From positions 3,888,501 through 3,952,500 of the forward strand of contig NZ_CP007451.1 of the NCBI RefSeq assembly GCF_000626635.1: DNA of 64,000 nucleotides. The letters run 5' to 3'. Numbering within the stretch: the first letter of the stretch is position 1; each line of letters opens with the position of its first letter. A model generated the notes under the pieces. It saw only the letters and a list, made by a program, of their open reading frames with translations. It ran no database searches and was not told the DNA's origin. Below, piece by piece: positions 52,364-61,790 of this stretch. This DNA is from Draconibacterium orientale (GTDB lineage Bacteria > Bacteroidota > Bacteroidia > Bacteroidales > Prolixibacteraceae). A program made the position numbers and the translations under genes.

Positions 52364-53797
52364 ATGATCAAAAAACACTTAAAAGCCATACTAATCGAAA
52401 AACTTGGTTTTCCGCCAACAAATAGTCAAACGTGTTTAATCGATACTTTGGCTGAATTTATTTCCGGTGCCGAGCCTGATCGGATTATGCTGATAAAAGG
52501 CTATGCCGGAACAGGAAAAACAACCATGCTTTATTCGTTGACGCAATGTTTACTCTCCTTCAAAATTCGTTCCGTTTTAATGGCTCCAACCGGACGGGCG
52601 GCAAAAGTTATGGCTTCCTATTCAGGGATGCCCGCATTTACTATTCATAAAAAGATATACCGTCAGCAGTCGGCATCCGATGGAATGGGACGTTTTGTAC
52701 TGAATAAAAATTTGTACAAGAATACTTATTTTATTGTTGACGAGGCTTCGATGATATCAAACGAAATGGTGGAGAATGCTGTTTTTGGCAGCGGACGTCT
52801 GCTTGATGATTTACTTCAGTACGTTTATTCGGGAGAGAATTGCCACCTGGTTTTAGTTGGCGATACCGCGCAGTTGCCGCCTGTTGGTTTAAGTATAAGT
52901 CCGGCCCTCGAAGCTTTTAGTTTGGAGCAATATGGCTTTTCGGTTTCCGAAGTGGAATTGAAAGAAGTGGTACGACAGGCAGAAGGTTCAGGCGTTTTAT
53001 CCAATGCCACCGAAATGCGAAATATTATCGCCGAACAGCATTACGAAGGTTTTTTCCCGATCGAAACAAAAAGTTTCCCCGATGTTGAACGTATTTCGGG
53101 AGGAGAGTTGATCGAAACCATCTCGTCGTGTTACGATAAATATGGTTTTTTCGATACCACTGTGGTTACCCGCTCGAATAAACGCGCCAACCTTTTTAAT
53201 AAAGGAATACGCGGTTCAATTCTTTACAAGGAGAATGAGATTGAGCGCGGCGATTTGGTGATGGTGGTAAAAAACAACTATTTCTGGCCCGGCGAGGATG
53301 ATAAACTTGATTTTATTGCCAACGGCGATATTGCTGAAATCATATCAATTTACGGATACGAAGAATTGTATGGTTTCCGGTTTGCCGATGTGTGTTTGCG
53401 TTTTGTTGACTACGAAGATGTAGAACTCGACTGTAAAATCTTTTTGGAAACACTGAGTATTGAAACAGCATCTTTCTCGTCGGAGCGAAACCGGGAGTTA
53501 TTCCATGCCGTTTCGGAAGATTATATTGATATCCGAAATAAGAAAGAGCGTTGGAAGAAGATTAAAGAGAATCCGTATTTTAATGCCTTGCAGGTAAAAT
53601 ATGCCTATGCGTTAACCTGCCATAAAGCGCAGGGTGGGCAATGGAAAGCAGTTTTTGTCGATCACGGATATTTGGTGGAAGATATGTTGGATACGGAATA
53701 TTACCGTTGGTTATATACCGCTTTTACGCGCCCAACTGAAAAATTATACCTGGTGAATTTTGATAAAGGATTTTTTGAAGGGGAAGAAGATGTTTAG
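52364..53797 (+). CDS. RecD-like ATP-dependent DNA helicase (exodeoxyribonuclease V family)
   Basis: The 477-aa SF1 helicase has Walker A GYAGTGKTTMLYSL (~44-57), motif II FIVDEASMIS, motif III LVGDTAQLPPVG, motif V/VI ALTCHKAQGGQWKAVFVD and YTAFTRPTEKL near the C-terminus. It resembles RecD2-type helicases found alone in Bacteroidota and probably acts in DNA repair or replication. Its stop overlaps the convergent rnz stop by 4 bases. Confidence 0.9.
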   Translation: MIKKHLKAILIEKLGFPPTNSQTCLIDTLAEFISGAEPDRIMLIKGYAGTGKTTMLYSLTQCLLSFKIRSVLMAPTGRAAKVMASYSGMPAFTIHKKIYRQQSASDGMGRFVLNKNLYKNTYFIVDEASMISNEMVENAVFGSGRLLDDLLQYVYSGENCHLVLVGDTAQLPPVGLSISPALEAFSLEQYGFSVSEVELKEVVRQAEGSGVLSNATEMRNIIAEQHYEGFFPIETKSFPDVERISGGELIETISSCYDKYGFFDTTVVTRSNKRANLFNKGIRGSILYKENEIERGDLVMVVKNNYFWPGEDDKLDFIANGDIAEIISIYGYEELYGFRFADVCLRFVDYEDVELDCKIFLETLSIETASFSSERNRELFHAVSEDYIDIRNKKERWKKIKENPYFNALQVKYAYALTCHKAQGGQWKAVFVDHGYLVEDMLDTEYYRWLYTAFTRPTEKLYLVNFDKGFFEGEEDV

Positions 53798-54705
53798 ATT
53801 ATGTATTTCTTTCCTTCAATGGCCAGTTCGGTGTTCTTGAAAACTTCGCGGGCTTCGGTTTTAAAATCATTAAGGTTTTTAAACCGGCTCGAAAAATGAC
53901 CGATCAACAACTTTGAAGCCTTGCTCAGTTTTGCCATTTCTGCTGCCTGGCGGGCAGTGGAGTGGAGTGTTTTTTCGGCCAAATCTTTTAGCTCTTCCAA
54001 AAATGTAGCTTCGTGGTACAGCAAATCAACACCATTAATTATTTCTGCAATTGGCGGATGAAATGCCGTGTCGGTGCAAAAGGCATACGATTTTGGTTTG
54101 GGCGGGGGAGTTGTTAGTTTTTCATTTGGAATGATTCTTCCGTCTTCTGTTTCAAAATCGGCGCCGGCTTTAATATCCTTAATTTGTGCTAGCGGAATAT
54201 TGTAAGCCTTTATCATTTCCTTTTTTATATTGGCTTGTTTGGGCTTCTCACGGAACAGGAAGCCTACAGTTGGAATGCTGTGTTTTACCGGAAACGATAG
54301 CACTTCGATATTTTTACTCTCGAATACAGTTTGTGGCTTTTTCAGGTTCAGCGGATGAAAAATGGGTTTAATGCTCATTTCTCCGCGAATAAAATCGAGT
54401 TGCGGCTGAATAAGTGTTTTTAACTCGGAAGGGGCATAAATGTGCACATCGCTTTTTACGCCCAGCAGATTCATAGTCGATAACAAACCAATTAAGCCAT
54501 AATAATGGTCGCCATGTAAATGCGAAATAAAAATATGTCTGATTTTGCTGAAACTGATCTTGTTTCGGCGCAATTGTATTTGGGTGCCTTCGCCACAGTC
54601 GATTAAAAAACAACGCCCAGGTACTTCAAGTACCTGGGCTGTTGGATATCTGTTTGAAGTCGGTAATGCTGAATTACTTCCTAGTATGGTTAATTCGAAA
54701 GACAT
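53794..54705 (-). CDS. rnz: Ribonuclease Z (tRNA 3'-processing)
   Basis: I start at the ATG at 54705 (MSFELTILGSNSALPTSNRY). The 303-aa metallo-beta-lactamase fold enzyme has the zinc motif HLHGDHYYGL (HxHxDH), FCTDTAFH and LLIGHFSSRF. It trims tRNA 3' trailers. It begins 7 bases after the STAS gene, so the two are co-transcribed. Confidence 0.93.
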   Translation of the reverse strand: MSFELTILGSNSALPTSNRYPTAQVLEVPGRCFLIDCGEGTQIQLRRNKISFSKIRHIFISHLHGDHYYGLIGLLSTMNLLGVKSDVHIYAPSELKTLIQPQLDFIRGEMSIKPIFHPLNLKKPQTVFESKNIEVLSFPVKHSIPTVGFLFREKPKQANIKKEMIKAYNIPLAQIKDIKAGADFETEDGRIIPNEKLTTPPPKPKSYAFCTDTAFHPPIAEIINGVDLLYHEATFLEELKDLAEKTLHSTARQAAEMAKLSKASKLLIGHFSSRFKNLNDFKTEAREVFKNTELAIEGKKYII

Positions 54706-54712
54706 GCTGTTG

Positions 54713-55066
54713 TTACAGGTTTTCTTTCTTCTCCAACAATTCCTCTGCTTCTTCAACCGTATCTGTAATTAACAGAACGGTGTGAAGCATCGAAATCTTT
54801 ACCAGGTTTTCTACATCGGGCTGCAAACCGCAAAGGATAAAAGTTCCTATTGCATCTTCGCATAACCGGTTGGCAACTAAAACTGATCTCAAACCTGAAG
54901 AATCGCAGTAAGTAACACTACTCAGGTCAAGAACGATGTTTTTTTCACCATTGTTATTAATAACTACCAGCTCCGATTTCAATTCGGGCGCATTATTGGT
55001 GTCTAATCTGTCAGTATTTACCTTTACTAAGGTGTACTTGTCGTTTTTTCGAATCTCGAATGCCAT
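54713..55066 (-). CDS. STAS-domain protein (anti-sigma factor antagonist type)
   Basis: The 117-aa protein has the SpoIIAA-like STAS pattern: DTNNAPELKSEL, VLDLSSVTYCDSSGLRSVLVA with the phospho-acceptor Ser in CDSSGL, and FILCGLQPDVENLVKIS. No anti-sigma kinase is nearby. It lies between rpsA and rnz, 39 bases after rpsA. Confidence 0.85.
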   Translation of the reverse strand: MAFEIRKNDKYTLVKVNTDRLDTNNAPELKSELVVINNNGEKNIVLDLSSVTYCDSSGLRSVLVANRLCEDAIGTFILCGLQPDVENLVKISMLHTVLLITDTVEEAEELLEKKENL

Positions 55067-55105
55067 GCTTCAATTTACGAAAATCAAATTAAATTCACCA
55101 AGTGC

Positions 55106-57040
55106 TTATTTGTCTTTTTTCTCTTCTTGCTCCATTTGCTTTTTCAGCGCAGCCAAATCGCTTACGTCGCCAAGAGTAGTTTTTTCGATGTTATCGCTAA
55201 CAGTTTTCATAGCGCGCTTGTTAGAGCTTTTCTGAGCTTTACGCTGCTCGCCTTCTGCTGCACGTTTCACATCTTCGAAAATACGTGAGTGAGAAACAAT
55301 GATTCGTTTAGCCGACTTGTTGAACTCGATAACTTTGAAATCAAGTTTTTCGTCTTGCTTAACTGAAGTACCGTCTTCTTTCACCAGGTGACGTGGAGTT
55401 GCGAACCCTTCAACACCGTATGGAAGTGCAATTACAGCACCTTTGTCCATCAATTCAACCACAGTTCCTTCGTGAATTGAATCGGCAGTGAAAATTGTTT
55501 CGAATACATCCCATGGATTTTCTTCCAGTTGTTTGTGACCTAAACTCAAACGACGGTTGTCTTTGTCGATGTCAAGTACTACAACTTCAATTTCTTCACC
55601 AATTGCAGTGAATTCTGATGGGTGCTTGATTTTTTTCGTCCAGCTCAGGTCTGAAATGTGAATCAAACCGTCAACACCTTCAGTAATTTCTACAAATACA
55701 CCGAAGTTAGTGAAGTTGCGCACTTTTGCAGCGTGCTTGCTTCCAACAGCGTATTCAGTATCAATTTTCGACCAAGGATCTTCTTTCAGTTGTTTAATAC
55801 CCAACGACATTTTGCGTTCGTCGCGGTCCAGTGTAAGAATTGCTGCTTCAACTTCGTCGCCAACGCTTAAGAAGTCTTGTGCACTGCGCAGGTGCTGGCT
55901 CCAGCTCATTTCTGAAACGTGGATCAAACCTTCAACTCCAGGAGCAATCTCAACGAATGCACCGTAGTCGGCAATAACAACAACTTTACCTTTTACTTTG
56001 TCGCCAACTTTCAACTCTGAATCCAGGTTATCCCATGGGTGAGGAGTTAATTGTTTCAGACCAAGAGCGATACGTTTTTTGTCATCATCGAAATCAAGGA
56101 TAACAACGTTCAGTTTCTGGTCTAATTCAACGATCTCGCTCGGGTGAGAAATACGACCCCAGCTCAGGTCAGTAATGTGGATCAATCCGTCGACACCACC
56201 AAGGTCCATAAATACACCGTATGAAGTAACGTTTTTAACGGTTCCTTCCAATACCTGACCTTTTTCAAGTTTAGCGATAATTTCTTTTTTCTGTTGCTCA
56301 AGCTCAGCTTCGATAAGAGCTTTGTGCGAAACAACAACGTTACGGTATTCGTGGTTGATTTTAACCACTTTGAATTCCATTGTTTTACCAACGTAAATAT
56401 CGTAATCGCGGATAGGTTTAACATCAATTTGCGAACCTGGCAAGAATGCTTCAATACCAAATACGTCAACGATCATACCACCTTTAGTACGACATTTGAT
56501 GTATCCTTTGATGATTTCATCGTTTTCAAGCGATTCGTTAACACGCTCCCAAGAACGGGTTGCACGCGCTTTTTTGTGCGAAAGGATCATCTGTCCTTTT
56601 TTATCTTCAAGACTTTCGATGTAAACATCTACTGCGTCGCCTACTTTCAACTCTGGATTGTAGCGGAATTCGTTCAAGCTAACAATACCGTCCGACTTGT
56701 AACCTATGTCAACAACTACTTCGCGTTTGTTTAACGAAATAACTTTACCTTCCAGAACTTCTTTTTCTGTAACGGTATTTAATGTGTCGTTGTAAAGATC
56801 TTCAAGGCTGCCACGTTCTTTTTCTGAATAGGCATCTCTTCCTTCTTCCAGGCTGTCCCAATCGAAATCAGCATCTGCTTCGGCTGTTGTTTCAACGGCC
56901 TTTTTTTCTTTTTTAGCTTCTGCTTTAGGAGCTTCCGCTTTTTCGTCAGCTGCAGTTTCTGCAACTACTTCTTTTTTTTCGTCCTGAACAGGAGTTTCTG
57001 CTACTTCTTGTTCAAGCTCTTTTTTCTTCTCTTCTGTCAT
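55106..57040 (-). CDS. rpsA: 30S ribosomal protein S1
   Basis: The 644-aa protein has an acidic Lys/Glu/Ala-rich N-terminus (~1-80), then six S1 RNA-binding repeats (about 92-560), for example YGVFMDLGGVDGLIHITDLS and YGAFVEIAPGVEGLIHVSEM, and a charged tail. It assists mRNA binding to the ribosome. It is longer than E. coli S1, as is normal for Bacteroidota; since 16S in this phylum hardly uses Shine-Dalgarno pairing, S1 and A-rich leaders may matter more. A good promoter lies upstream. Confidence 0.95.
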   Translation of the reverse strand: MTEEKKKELEQEVAETPVQDEKKEVVAETAADEKAEAPKAEAKKEKKAVETTAEADADFDWDSLEEGRDAYSEKERGSLEDLYNDTLNTVTEKEVLEGKVISLNKREVVVDIGYKSDGIVSLNEFRYNPELKVGDAVDVYIESLEDKKGQMILSHKKARATRSWERVNESLENDEIIKGYIKCRTKGGMIVDVFGIEAFLPGSQIDVKPIRDYDIYVGKTMEFKVVKINHEYRNVVVSHKALIEAELEQQKKEIIAKLEKGQVLEGTVKNVTSYGVFMDLGGVDGLIHITDLSWGRISHPSEIVELDQKLNVVILDFDDDKKRIALGLKQLTPHPWDNLDSELKVGDKVKGKVVVIADYGAFVEIAPGVEGLIHVSEMSWSQHLRSAQDFLSVGDEVEAAILTLDRDERKMSLGIKQLKEDPWSKIDTEYAVGSKHAAKVRNFTNFGVFVEITEGVDGLIHISDLSWTKKIKHPSEFTAIGEEIEVVVLDIDKDNRRLSLGHKQLEENPWDVFETIFTADSIHEGTVVELMDKGAVIALPYGVEGFATPRHLVKEDGTSVKQDEKLDFKVIEFNKSAKRIIVSHSRIFEDVKRAAEGEQRKAQKSSNKRAMKTVSDNIEKTTLGDVSDLAALKKQMEQEEKKDK

Positions 57041-57096
57041 GTAATTTTAATTAAATTAATGAGTTAGACTTTATATTTGTTAAAAATTTGCGCGCG

Positions 57097-57127
57097 CAAA
57101 ATTATAACTAAATTCAATTAAAACAAA
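57097..57127 (-). promoter_or_regulatory. rpsA promoter
   Basis: On the minus strand TTTG (57127-57124), exactly 19 bases, then TAATTTTG (57104-57097). This is the full Bacteroidota consensus TTTG-N19-TAnnTTTG, ~57 bases before the rpsA start codon. Confidence 0.7.
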
Positions 57128-57226
57128 AGATTCGTGTTATTTTATTGAAATAGAGCAAAATTGAGCCGTTTTTTAGCGCAAAACACCATATGCTTAACAT
57201 AGTTTAGTTTTATGGCCTTATTTAGG

Positions 57227-57258
57227 ATTGCATTCCGGGTTTCTTTTATTTACTTTTG
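57227..57258 (+). promoter_or_regulatory. Candidate rmlA promoter
   Basis: ATTG (57227-57230), 20 bases, TACTTTTG (57251-57258). The -7 box is perfect; the -33 box has one mismatch. The leader would be ~85 bases. Confidence 0.4.
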
Positions 57259-57349
57259 AAGCCTGATAAAGTGAATCCTCTTTTCATCGTCATTTAATAG
57301 TTGGGAAGTAGGAAATCAGACAAGCTATAGAACGAATAAACCATTTAAT

Positions 57350-58231
57350 ATGAAGGGAATAATTTTAGCCGGCGGTTCAGGAACCCGTCTTTATCCAATT
57401 ACACGATCTATTTCAAAACAAATTATACCGGTTTACGATAAACCAATGATTTATTACCCGCTATCGGTTTTAATGCTGGCCGGAATTCGTGAGATATTAA
57501 TTATATCAACTCCCGAAGACATTGGTTTGTACGAGAAATTATTTGGCGACGGTTCGCAGTTGGGCTTAAAACTGTCGTATAAAATTCAGCCATCGCCCGA
57601 TGGTTTGGCGCAGGCTTTTATACTTGGCGAAGAATTTATTGGCAACGATAACGTGAGTATGATTCTTGGCGACAATATATTTTATGGTTATAAATTCAGA
57701 AAAATTCTGGAGCAGGCTGCAACATTGGAGGACGGTGCAACGGTATTCGGGTATTACGTGAACGACCCGGAGCGATACGGAGTTGTTGAATTTGACGAGG
57801 CCGGAAAAGTAATCAGTATTGAAGAAAAACCCGACGAGCCTAAATCGAACTATGCCGTAACCGGACTTTATTTTTACTCGAACGATGTAGTTGAAAAGGC
57901 AAAACATCTAAAACCATCAAAACGCGGAGAGCTTGAAATTACAGATTTGAATCGTATATATCTTGAAGAAAACCGGTTGAAGGTTAAACTGCTCAGCCGC
58001 GGATTTGCCTGGTTGGATACCGGAACACACGACAGTTTGTTGCAGGCCTCGAATTTTATTTCAACAATTGAGCAGCGCCAGGGCCTGAAAGTTTCGTGTA
58101 TTGAAGAAATTGCATGGAAAAAGGGCTACATCAGTACTGAACAGCTTATTGATCTGGCCAAGCCACTTAGTAAAAATCAATACGGCGAATACTTATTAAA
58201 AATCGTCAGCAAAAAAGCATTTACATTTTAA
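57350..58231 (+). CDS. rmlA: Glucose-1-phosphate thymidylyltransferase
   Basis: The 293-aa enzyme makes dTDP-glucose from glucose-1-phosphate and dTTP. The N-terminal [17 protein letters not shown] (~7-23) is the nucleotide loop with catalytic Arg/Lys; [26 protein letters not shown] and [19 protein letters not shown] are further family blocks. First gene of an rmlA-rmlC-rmlD operon for dTDP-L-rhamnose; the 4,6-dehydratase gene rmlB is not in this window. Confidence 0.95.
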   Translation: MKGIILAGGSGTRLYPITRSISKQIIPVYDKPMIYYPLSVLMLAGIREILIISTPEDIGLYEKLFGDGSQLGLKLSYKIQPSPDGLAQAFILGEEFIGNDNVSMILGDNIFYGYKFRKILEQAATLEDGATVFGYYVNDPERYGVVEFDEAGKVISIEEKPDEPKSNYAVTGLYFYSNDVVEKAKHLKPSKRGELEITDLNRIYLEENRLKVKLLSRGFAWLDTGTHDSLLQASNFISTIEQRQGLKVSCIEEIAWKKGYISTEQLIDLAKPLSKNQYGEYLLKIVSKKAFTF

Positions 58232-58237
58232 TAACGA

Positions 58238-58792
58238 ATGAATATAGTAGAGACAGGAATCCCCGGATTAGTTGTTATTGAGCCGCGGGTGTTTGAAGAT
58301 GACAGAGGGTATTTTTTCGAAACTTTTCAGCAGGAAAGGTACCGCGAAGCAGGAATTGAAAGACCATTTATTCAAGATAACGAATCGCAATCGGTAAAAG
58401 GAGTCGTGCGGGGTTTGCACTTTCAATTGGGCGATGCAGCGCAGGCAAAACTGGTGCGCGTAATTCAGGGAAGTGTTTATGATGTAGCTGTTGACCTGCG
58501 TAAAGGATCGCCGACTTTTGGGAAGTGGTTTGGTGTGGAATTGAACGAAAATAATAAAAAACAGTTATATGTGCCGCGAGGCTTTGCTCATGGCTTTTCG
58601 GTTTTAAGTGAAACCGCTATTTTTACCTACAAATGCGACAACTTATACAACAGCGAAGCCGAAAGTTCAATTAACCCGTTTGATAAAACATTGGGAATCA
58701 ATTGGCAGGTGAAAGAAGAGGAAGCCTTGGTTTCGGAAAAAGATAAAAATGCTCCGGCGTTTGAAAAGGCTCAAATGAATTTTGTGTATTAG
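58238..58792 (+). CDS. rmlC: dTDP-4-dehydrorhamnose 3,5-epimerase
   Basis: The 184-aa cupin enzyme has the RmlC signatures PRVFEDDRGYFFETF, FIQDNESQSVKGVVRGLHFQ (with the catalytic His) and RGFAHGFSVLSE. It converts dTDP-4-dehydro-6-deoxyglucose to the rhamno form. Starts 6 bases after rmlA. Confidence 0.95.
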   Translation: MNIVETGIPGLVVIEPRVFEDDRGYFFETFQQERYREAGIERPFIQDNESQSVKGVVRGLHFQLGDAAQAKLVRVIQGSVYDVAVDLRKGSPTFGKWFGVELNENNKKQLYVPRGFAHGFSVLSETAIFTYKCDNLYNSEAESSINPFDKTLGINWQVKEEEALVSEKDKNAPAFEKAQMNFVY

Positions 58793-58797
58793 CAACA

Positions 58798-59661
58798 ATG
58801 AAGATATTAATAACAGGCGCTTACGGACAACTGGGTAACGAATTAAAAGTACTCAGTAAAAATTACCCCGGGTGGGAATTTGTTTATACCGATGTTGATT
58901 CGTTGGATATTACCAATGAAGAACAAGTAAAAAATTACTTTGCCGACAATAAATTTGGGATGGTAATTAATTGTGCTGCCTACACTGCGGTTGATAAAGC
59001 AGAGTCGGATTTTGAAACGGCACAAAAAGTAAATGCTTTAGCTCCAAAGCTGCTGGCAAAATATTCCAAAACTATTGGGGCAAAGCTGATTCATGTTTCA
59101 ACCGATTATGTTTTTGGCGGCGATGCCCATCTTCCTTACAGCGAAACAGATGCCGTTGCACCAAACGGAGCATACGGCAAAACAAAGCTCGAAGGTGAGC
59201 AAAATTGCCAGGCGGAGAACCCGGAAACAGTAATAATCAGAACAGCCTGGTTGTATTCAACTTTTGGAAACAACTTTGTAAAAACAATGCTGCGCCTCGG
59301 TAAAGAAAAGGGTGAACTGGGAGTGGTTTTTGATCAGGTGGGATCGCCAACTTATGCCGCCGATCTGGCAGCAGCAATTTTAAAAGTGGCCGAAAGCGAG
59401 GAGTTTGTGCCGGGAGTTTACCACTATTCTAACGAAGGCGTAGCCAGCTGGTACGATTTTGCGTTGGCAATTTTCGAACTTTCAGGAGTCGATTGTAAAG
59501 TAAAACCAGTGCTTTCTGAAAATTTCCCGACACCGGCAAAACGACCGGCCTACAGTGTGCTGAATAAAGCAAAAATAAAAGAAACCTACAACCTGGAAGT
59601 TCCGTATTGGCGTGATAGTTTAAAAGTGTGCTTAGATAAACTTGCCTCAGATAAAATATAA
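58798..59661 (+). CDS. rmlD: dTDP-4-dehydrorhamnose reductase
   Basis: The 287-aa short-chain reductase has the NAD(P) loop ITGAYGQLGNEL (~4-15), VINCAAYTAVDKAE, the Ser/Thr-Tyr-Lys catalytic set in HVSTDYVFGG and AYGKTKLEGE. It makes dTDP-L-rhamnose, a precursor for surface polysaccharide. Starts 5 bases after rmlC. Confidence 0.95.
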   Translation: MKILITGAYGQLGNELKVLSKNYPGWEFVYTDVDSLDITNEEQVKNYFADNKFGMVINCAAYTAVDKAESDFETAQKVNALAPKLLAKYSKTIGAKLIHVSTDYVFGGDAHLPYSETDAVAPNGAYGKTKLEGEQNCQAENPETVIIRTAWLYSTFGNNFVKTMLRLGKEKGELGVVFDQVGSPTYAADLAAAILKVAESEEFVPGVYHYSNEGVASWYDFALAIFELSGVDCKVKPVLSENFPTPAKRPAYSVLNKAKIKETYNLEVPYWRDSLKVCLDKLASDKI

Positions 59662-59713
59662 AGAAAAGCTTATCTTTAAGTTTCTAAAAAAGATTGAAGA
59701 TTGTAATGTTAAC

Positions 59714-59917
59714 ATGAATAAAATCAATTCTGAATTGAATAAATTCACTAAAGCGTTTTCAATGGATGAATTATTCGAAAAGTTAATCTTGATGGAGAAG
59801 CTTGATGCCGCAAGAGAGCAATCAGCAAGAGGTGATGTTGTTTCAGAGGCAGAACTTGACTCTGAAATAAAAAAAGGTTCAAATTATCTGTCAAAAAGTG
59901 TCAGATTCTCGAATTGA
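59714..59917 (+). CDS. Antitoxin-like protein, 67 aa (partner gene lost)
   Basis: I start at the ATG at 59714; the open frame reaches back into rmlD but has no other good start. The product (MNKINSELNKFTKAFSMDEL, FEKLILMEKLDAAREQSARG, DVVSEAELDSEIKKG) has the two-helix plan of small RelB/YefM/ParD-type antitoxins, whose usual C-terminal words are like 'GxVISHEE'. Its last residues (SKSVRFSN) read out of frame through what seems to be the tail of a toxin gene. It may be a solitary antitoxin. Confidence 0.6.
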   Translation: MNKINSELNKFTKAFSMDELFEKLILMEKLDAAREQSARGDVVSEAELDSEIKKGSNYLSKSVRFSN

Positions 59918-59978
59918 TATTTTTACAATCCATCATTCAGCCAGAGACTTAATAAATAGGAAAATAAAACAGATATAA
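59884..59978 (+). pseudogene. Remnant of a RelE/ParE-type toxin C-terminus
   Basis: In the +1 frame relative to the antitoxin, from about 59876 (after a TAA) to the TAA at 59976-59978, the translation is KVSDSRIDIFTIHHSARDLINRK. The words RIDIFTIHHSARDL match the last strand and tail of RelE/ParE toxins (typical IxIxxIxHxARD). The rest of the toxin (about 60-70 residues) is absent. The frame ends 2 bases before the phosphohexomutase ATG. Confidence 0.5.
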
Positions 59979-59979
59979 A

Positions 59980-61722
59980 ATGGAAAATCAAGAATTAATG
60001 GAAGTAAGAGCGAAAGCGCAGGAATGGCTTTCGGATACTTACGATGAAGAAACAAGAGCCCAGGTTCAGGCACTTTTAGATGCCGAAGATCCGACAGAGC
60101 TGATTGATTCTTTTTACCGCAGCCTGGAGTTTGGAACCGGCGGTTTGCGCGGAATTATGGGCGTTGGAACCAACCGAATGAATATTTACACTGTTGGAGC
60201 AGCCACGCAGGGATTAAGTAATTATCTGAAGAAGAATTTTGCTGATCTGGATGAAATAAAAGTGGCAATTGGTCACGATTGCCGGAACAACAGCCGTTTG
60301 TTCTCCGAAACCAGTGCAAAGATTTTTGCCGCCAACGGAATTAAAGCTTATTTGTTTGAAGATTTACGTCCAACACCGGAGCTTTCGTTTGCGATTCGCG
60401 AGCGGGGTTGCCAAAGTGGTATTATTCTTACCGCATCGCACAACCCCAAAGAATACAATGGCTACAAAGCTTATTGGGAAGACGGTTCGCAGATTGTTGC
60501 GCCACACGACGTAAACATCGTTAACGAAGTGGCCAAAATTAAACCCGAAGATATTAAGTTCGACGGTTCCGACGACTTGATCGAGATATTGGGAGAGGAG
60601 ATGGATAACAAATTTCTTGCTGAAGTGAAAAAAGTTTCCATTTCGCCCGACGTGGTTGAGCGCCACAAAGACATTAAAATTATTTATACACCAATTCACG
60701 GAACAGGAGTGAAACTGATTCCTGCTGCATTGCGCGAATTCGGTTTTACAAATATCATTAATATTCCGGAGCAGGATGTGGTGAGCGGCGATTTTCCTAC
60801 AGTGGTTTCGCCGAACCCGGAAGAGCCTGCAGCCATGGAAATGGCAACAAAAAAAGCTGCCGAAATTGATGCCGACGTGGTTATGGCTTCCGATCCCGAT
60901 TCTGACAGGATTGGTGTAGCCGTGAAAAACGATAAAGGCGAATACATCATTGTAAACGGTAACCAAACGGCGCTGCTTTTCTTCTACTACATTATCGTAA
61001 AAATGAAGGAAGCCGGCAAACTGAAAGGCAACGAGTTTGTGGTAAAAACCATTGTTTCAACCGAAATGATTGCCGAAGTGGCCCGCCGCAATAACATCGA
61101 ATATTTTGATGTATATACCGGGTTTAAATTTATTGCCGAAGTAATTCGCGACAACGAAGGTGTGAAAAAATACATCGGTGGCGGCGAAGAAAGTTTTGGC
61201 TTTATGCCATCGGATTTTGTGCGCGACAAAGACGCCGTTTCGGCATGTGCTTTAATGGCCGAAATCACTGCATGGGCCATCGATCAGGGCAAAACATTGT
61301 ACGAATTGTTGCAGGACATTTACCTGGAATACGGTTTCTCGCGCGAGAAAATGAAATACGTGGTTCGTAAAGGAAAGTCGGGTGCCGAAGAAATTCAGCA
61401 GATCATGACGAAATTCCGTAACGATCCGCCAAAAGAATTGGGCGGTTCGCCAATGGAGTGGGTAAAAGACTACTCAACCCTGATTGCGAAAAACCTGATT
61501 ACCGGCGAGGAGAAGAAAATCGATCAGAAGGTTACTTCAAACGTACTGCAGTTCTTTACACAGGATGGAACAAAAATTTCGGTTCGCCCATCGGGAACAG
61601 AACCTAAAATTAAGTTCTATTTTGAGGTAGCTGGCGAACTGAAATCGCGTGAAGATTTTGATGCAGAAGAGCAAAAGGCTGATGCCAAAATCGATGCAAT
61701 AATGGAAGAACTGGGATTGTAA
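59980..61722 (+). CDS. Phosphoglucomutase/phosphomannomutase family phospho-sugar mutase
   Basis: The 580-aa alpha-D-phosphohexomutase has the phosphoserine loop ILTASHNPKEYNGYK (~147-161, active Ser in TASHNP), the metal site DPDSDRIGVAV (~305-315), the sugar-binding GGGEESFGF and the phosphate loop RPSGTEPKIKFYF near the C-terminus. It interconverts glucose-1-P and glucose-6-P, feeding rmlA upstream. Length is that of the Bacteroidota PGM family. Confidence 0.93.
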   Translation: MENQELMEVRAKAQEWLSDTYDEETRAQVQALLDAEDPTELIDSFYRSLEFGTGGLRGIMGVGTNRMNIYTVGAATQGLSNYLKKNFADLDEIKVAIGHDCRNNSRLFSETSAKIFAANGIKAYLFEDLRPTPELSFAIRERGCQSGIILTASHNPKEYNGYKAYWEDGSQIVAPHDVNIVNEVAKIKPEDIKFDGSDDLIEILGEEMDNKFLAEVKKVSISPDVVERHKDIKIIYTPIHGTGVKLIPAALREFGFTNIINIPEQDVVSGDFPTVVSPNPEEPAAMEMATKKAAEIDADVVMASDPDSDRIGVAVKNDKGEYIIVNGNQTALLFFYYIIVKMKEAGKLKGNEFVVKTIVSTEMIAEVARRNNIEYFDVYTGFKFIAEVIRDNEGVKKYIGGGEESFGFMPSDFVRDKDAVSACALMAEITAWAIDQGKTLYELLQDIYLEYGFSREKMKYVVRKGKSGAEEIQQIMTKFRNDPPKELGGSPMEWVKDYSTLIAKNLITGEEKKIDQKVTSNVLQFFTQDGTKISVRPSGTEPKIKFYFEVAGELKSREDFDAEEQKADAKIDAIMEELGL

Positions 61723-61731
61723 TTTGAATAA

Positions 61732-61760
61732 GCGCTTAGCGGTTTTGAACCGCTTAGCGC
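61732..61760. terminator. Hairpin after the phosphohexomutase gene
   Basis: GCGCTTAGCGGTT / AACCGCTTAGCGC pair at 12 of 13 positions around TTG. No T-run follows (ATTAATAATAAA), so it is at best a weak terminator or an mRNA 3' stabiliser. Confidence 0.35.
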
Positions 61761-61790
61761 ATTAATAATAAATACCTAAATCAATAAAAA

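Larger units (their letters stand above)
57041..57349. other. Divergent promoter region between rpsA and rmlA
   Basis: 309 AT-rich bases. It holds the rpsA promoter (57097-57127, minus), and a weaker candidate for rmlA (57227-57258, plus). Nothing else seen. Confidence 0.5.
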
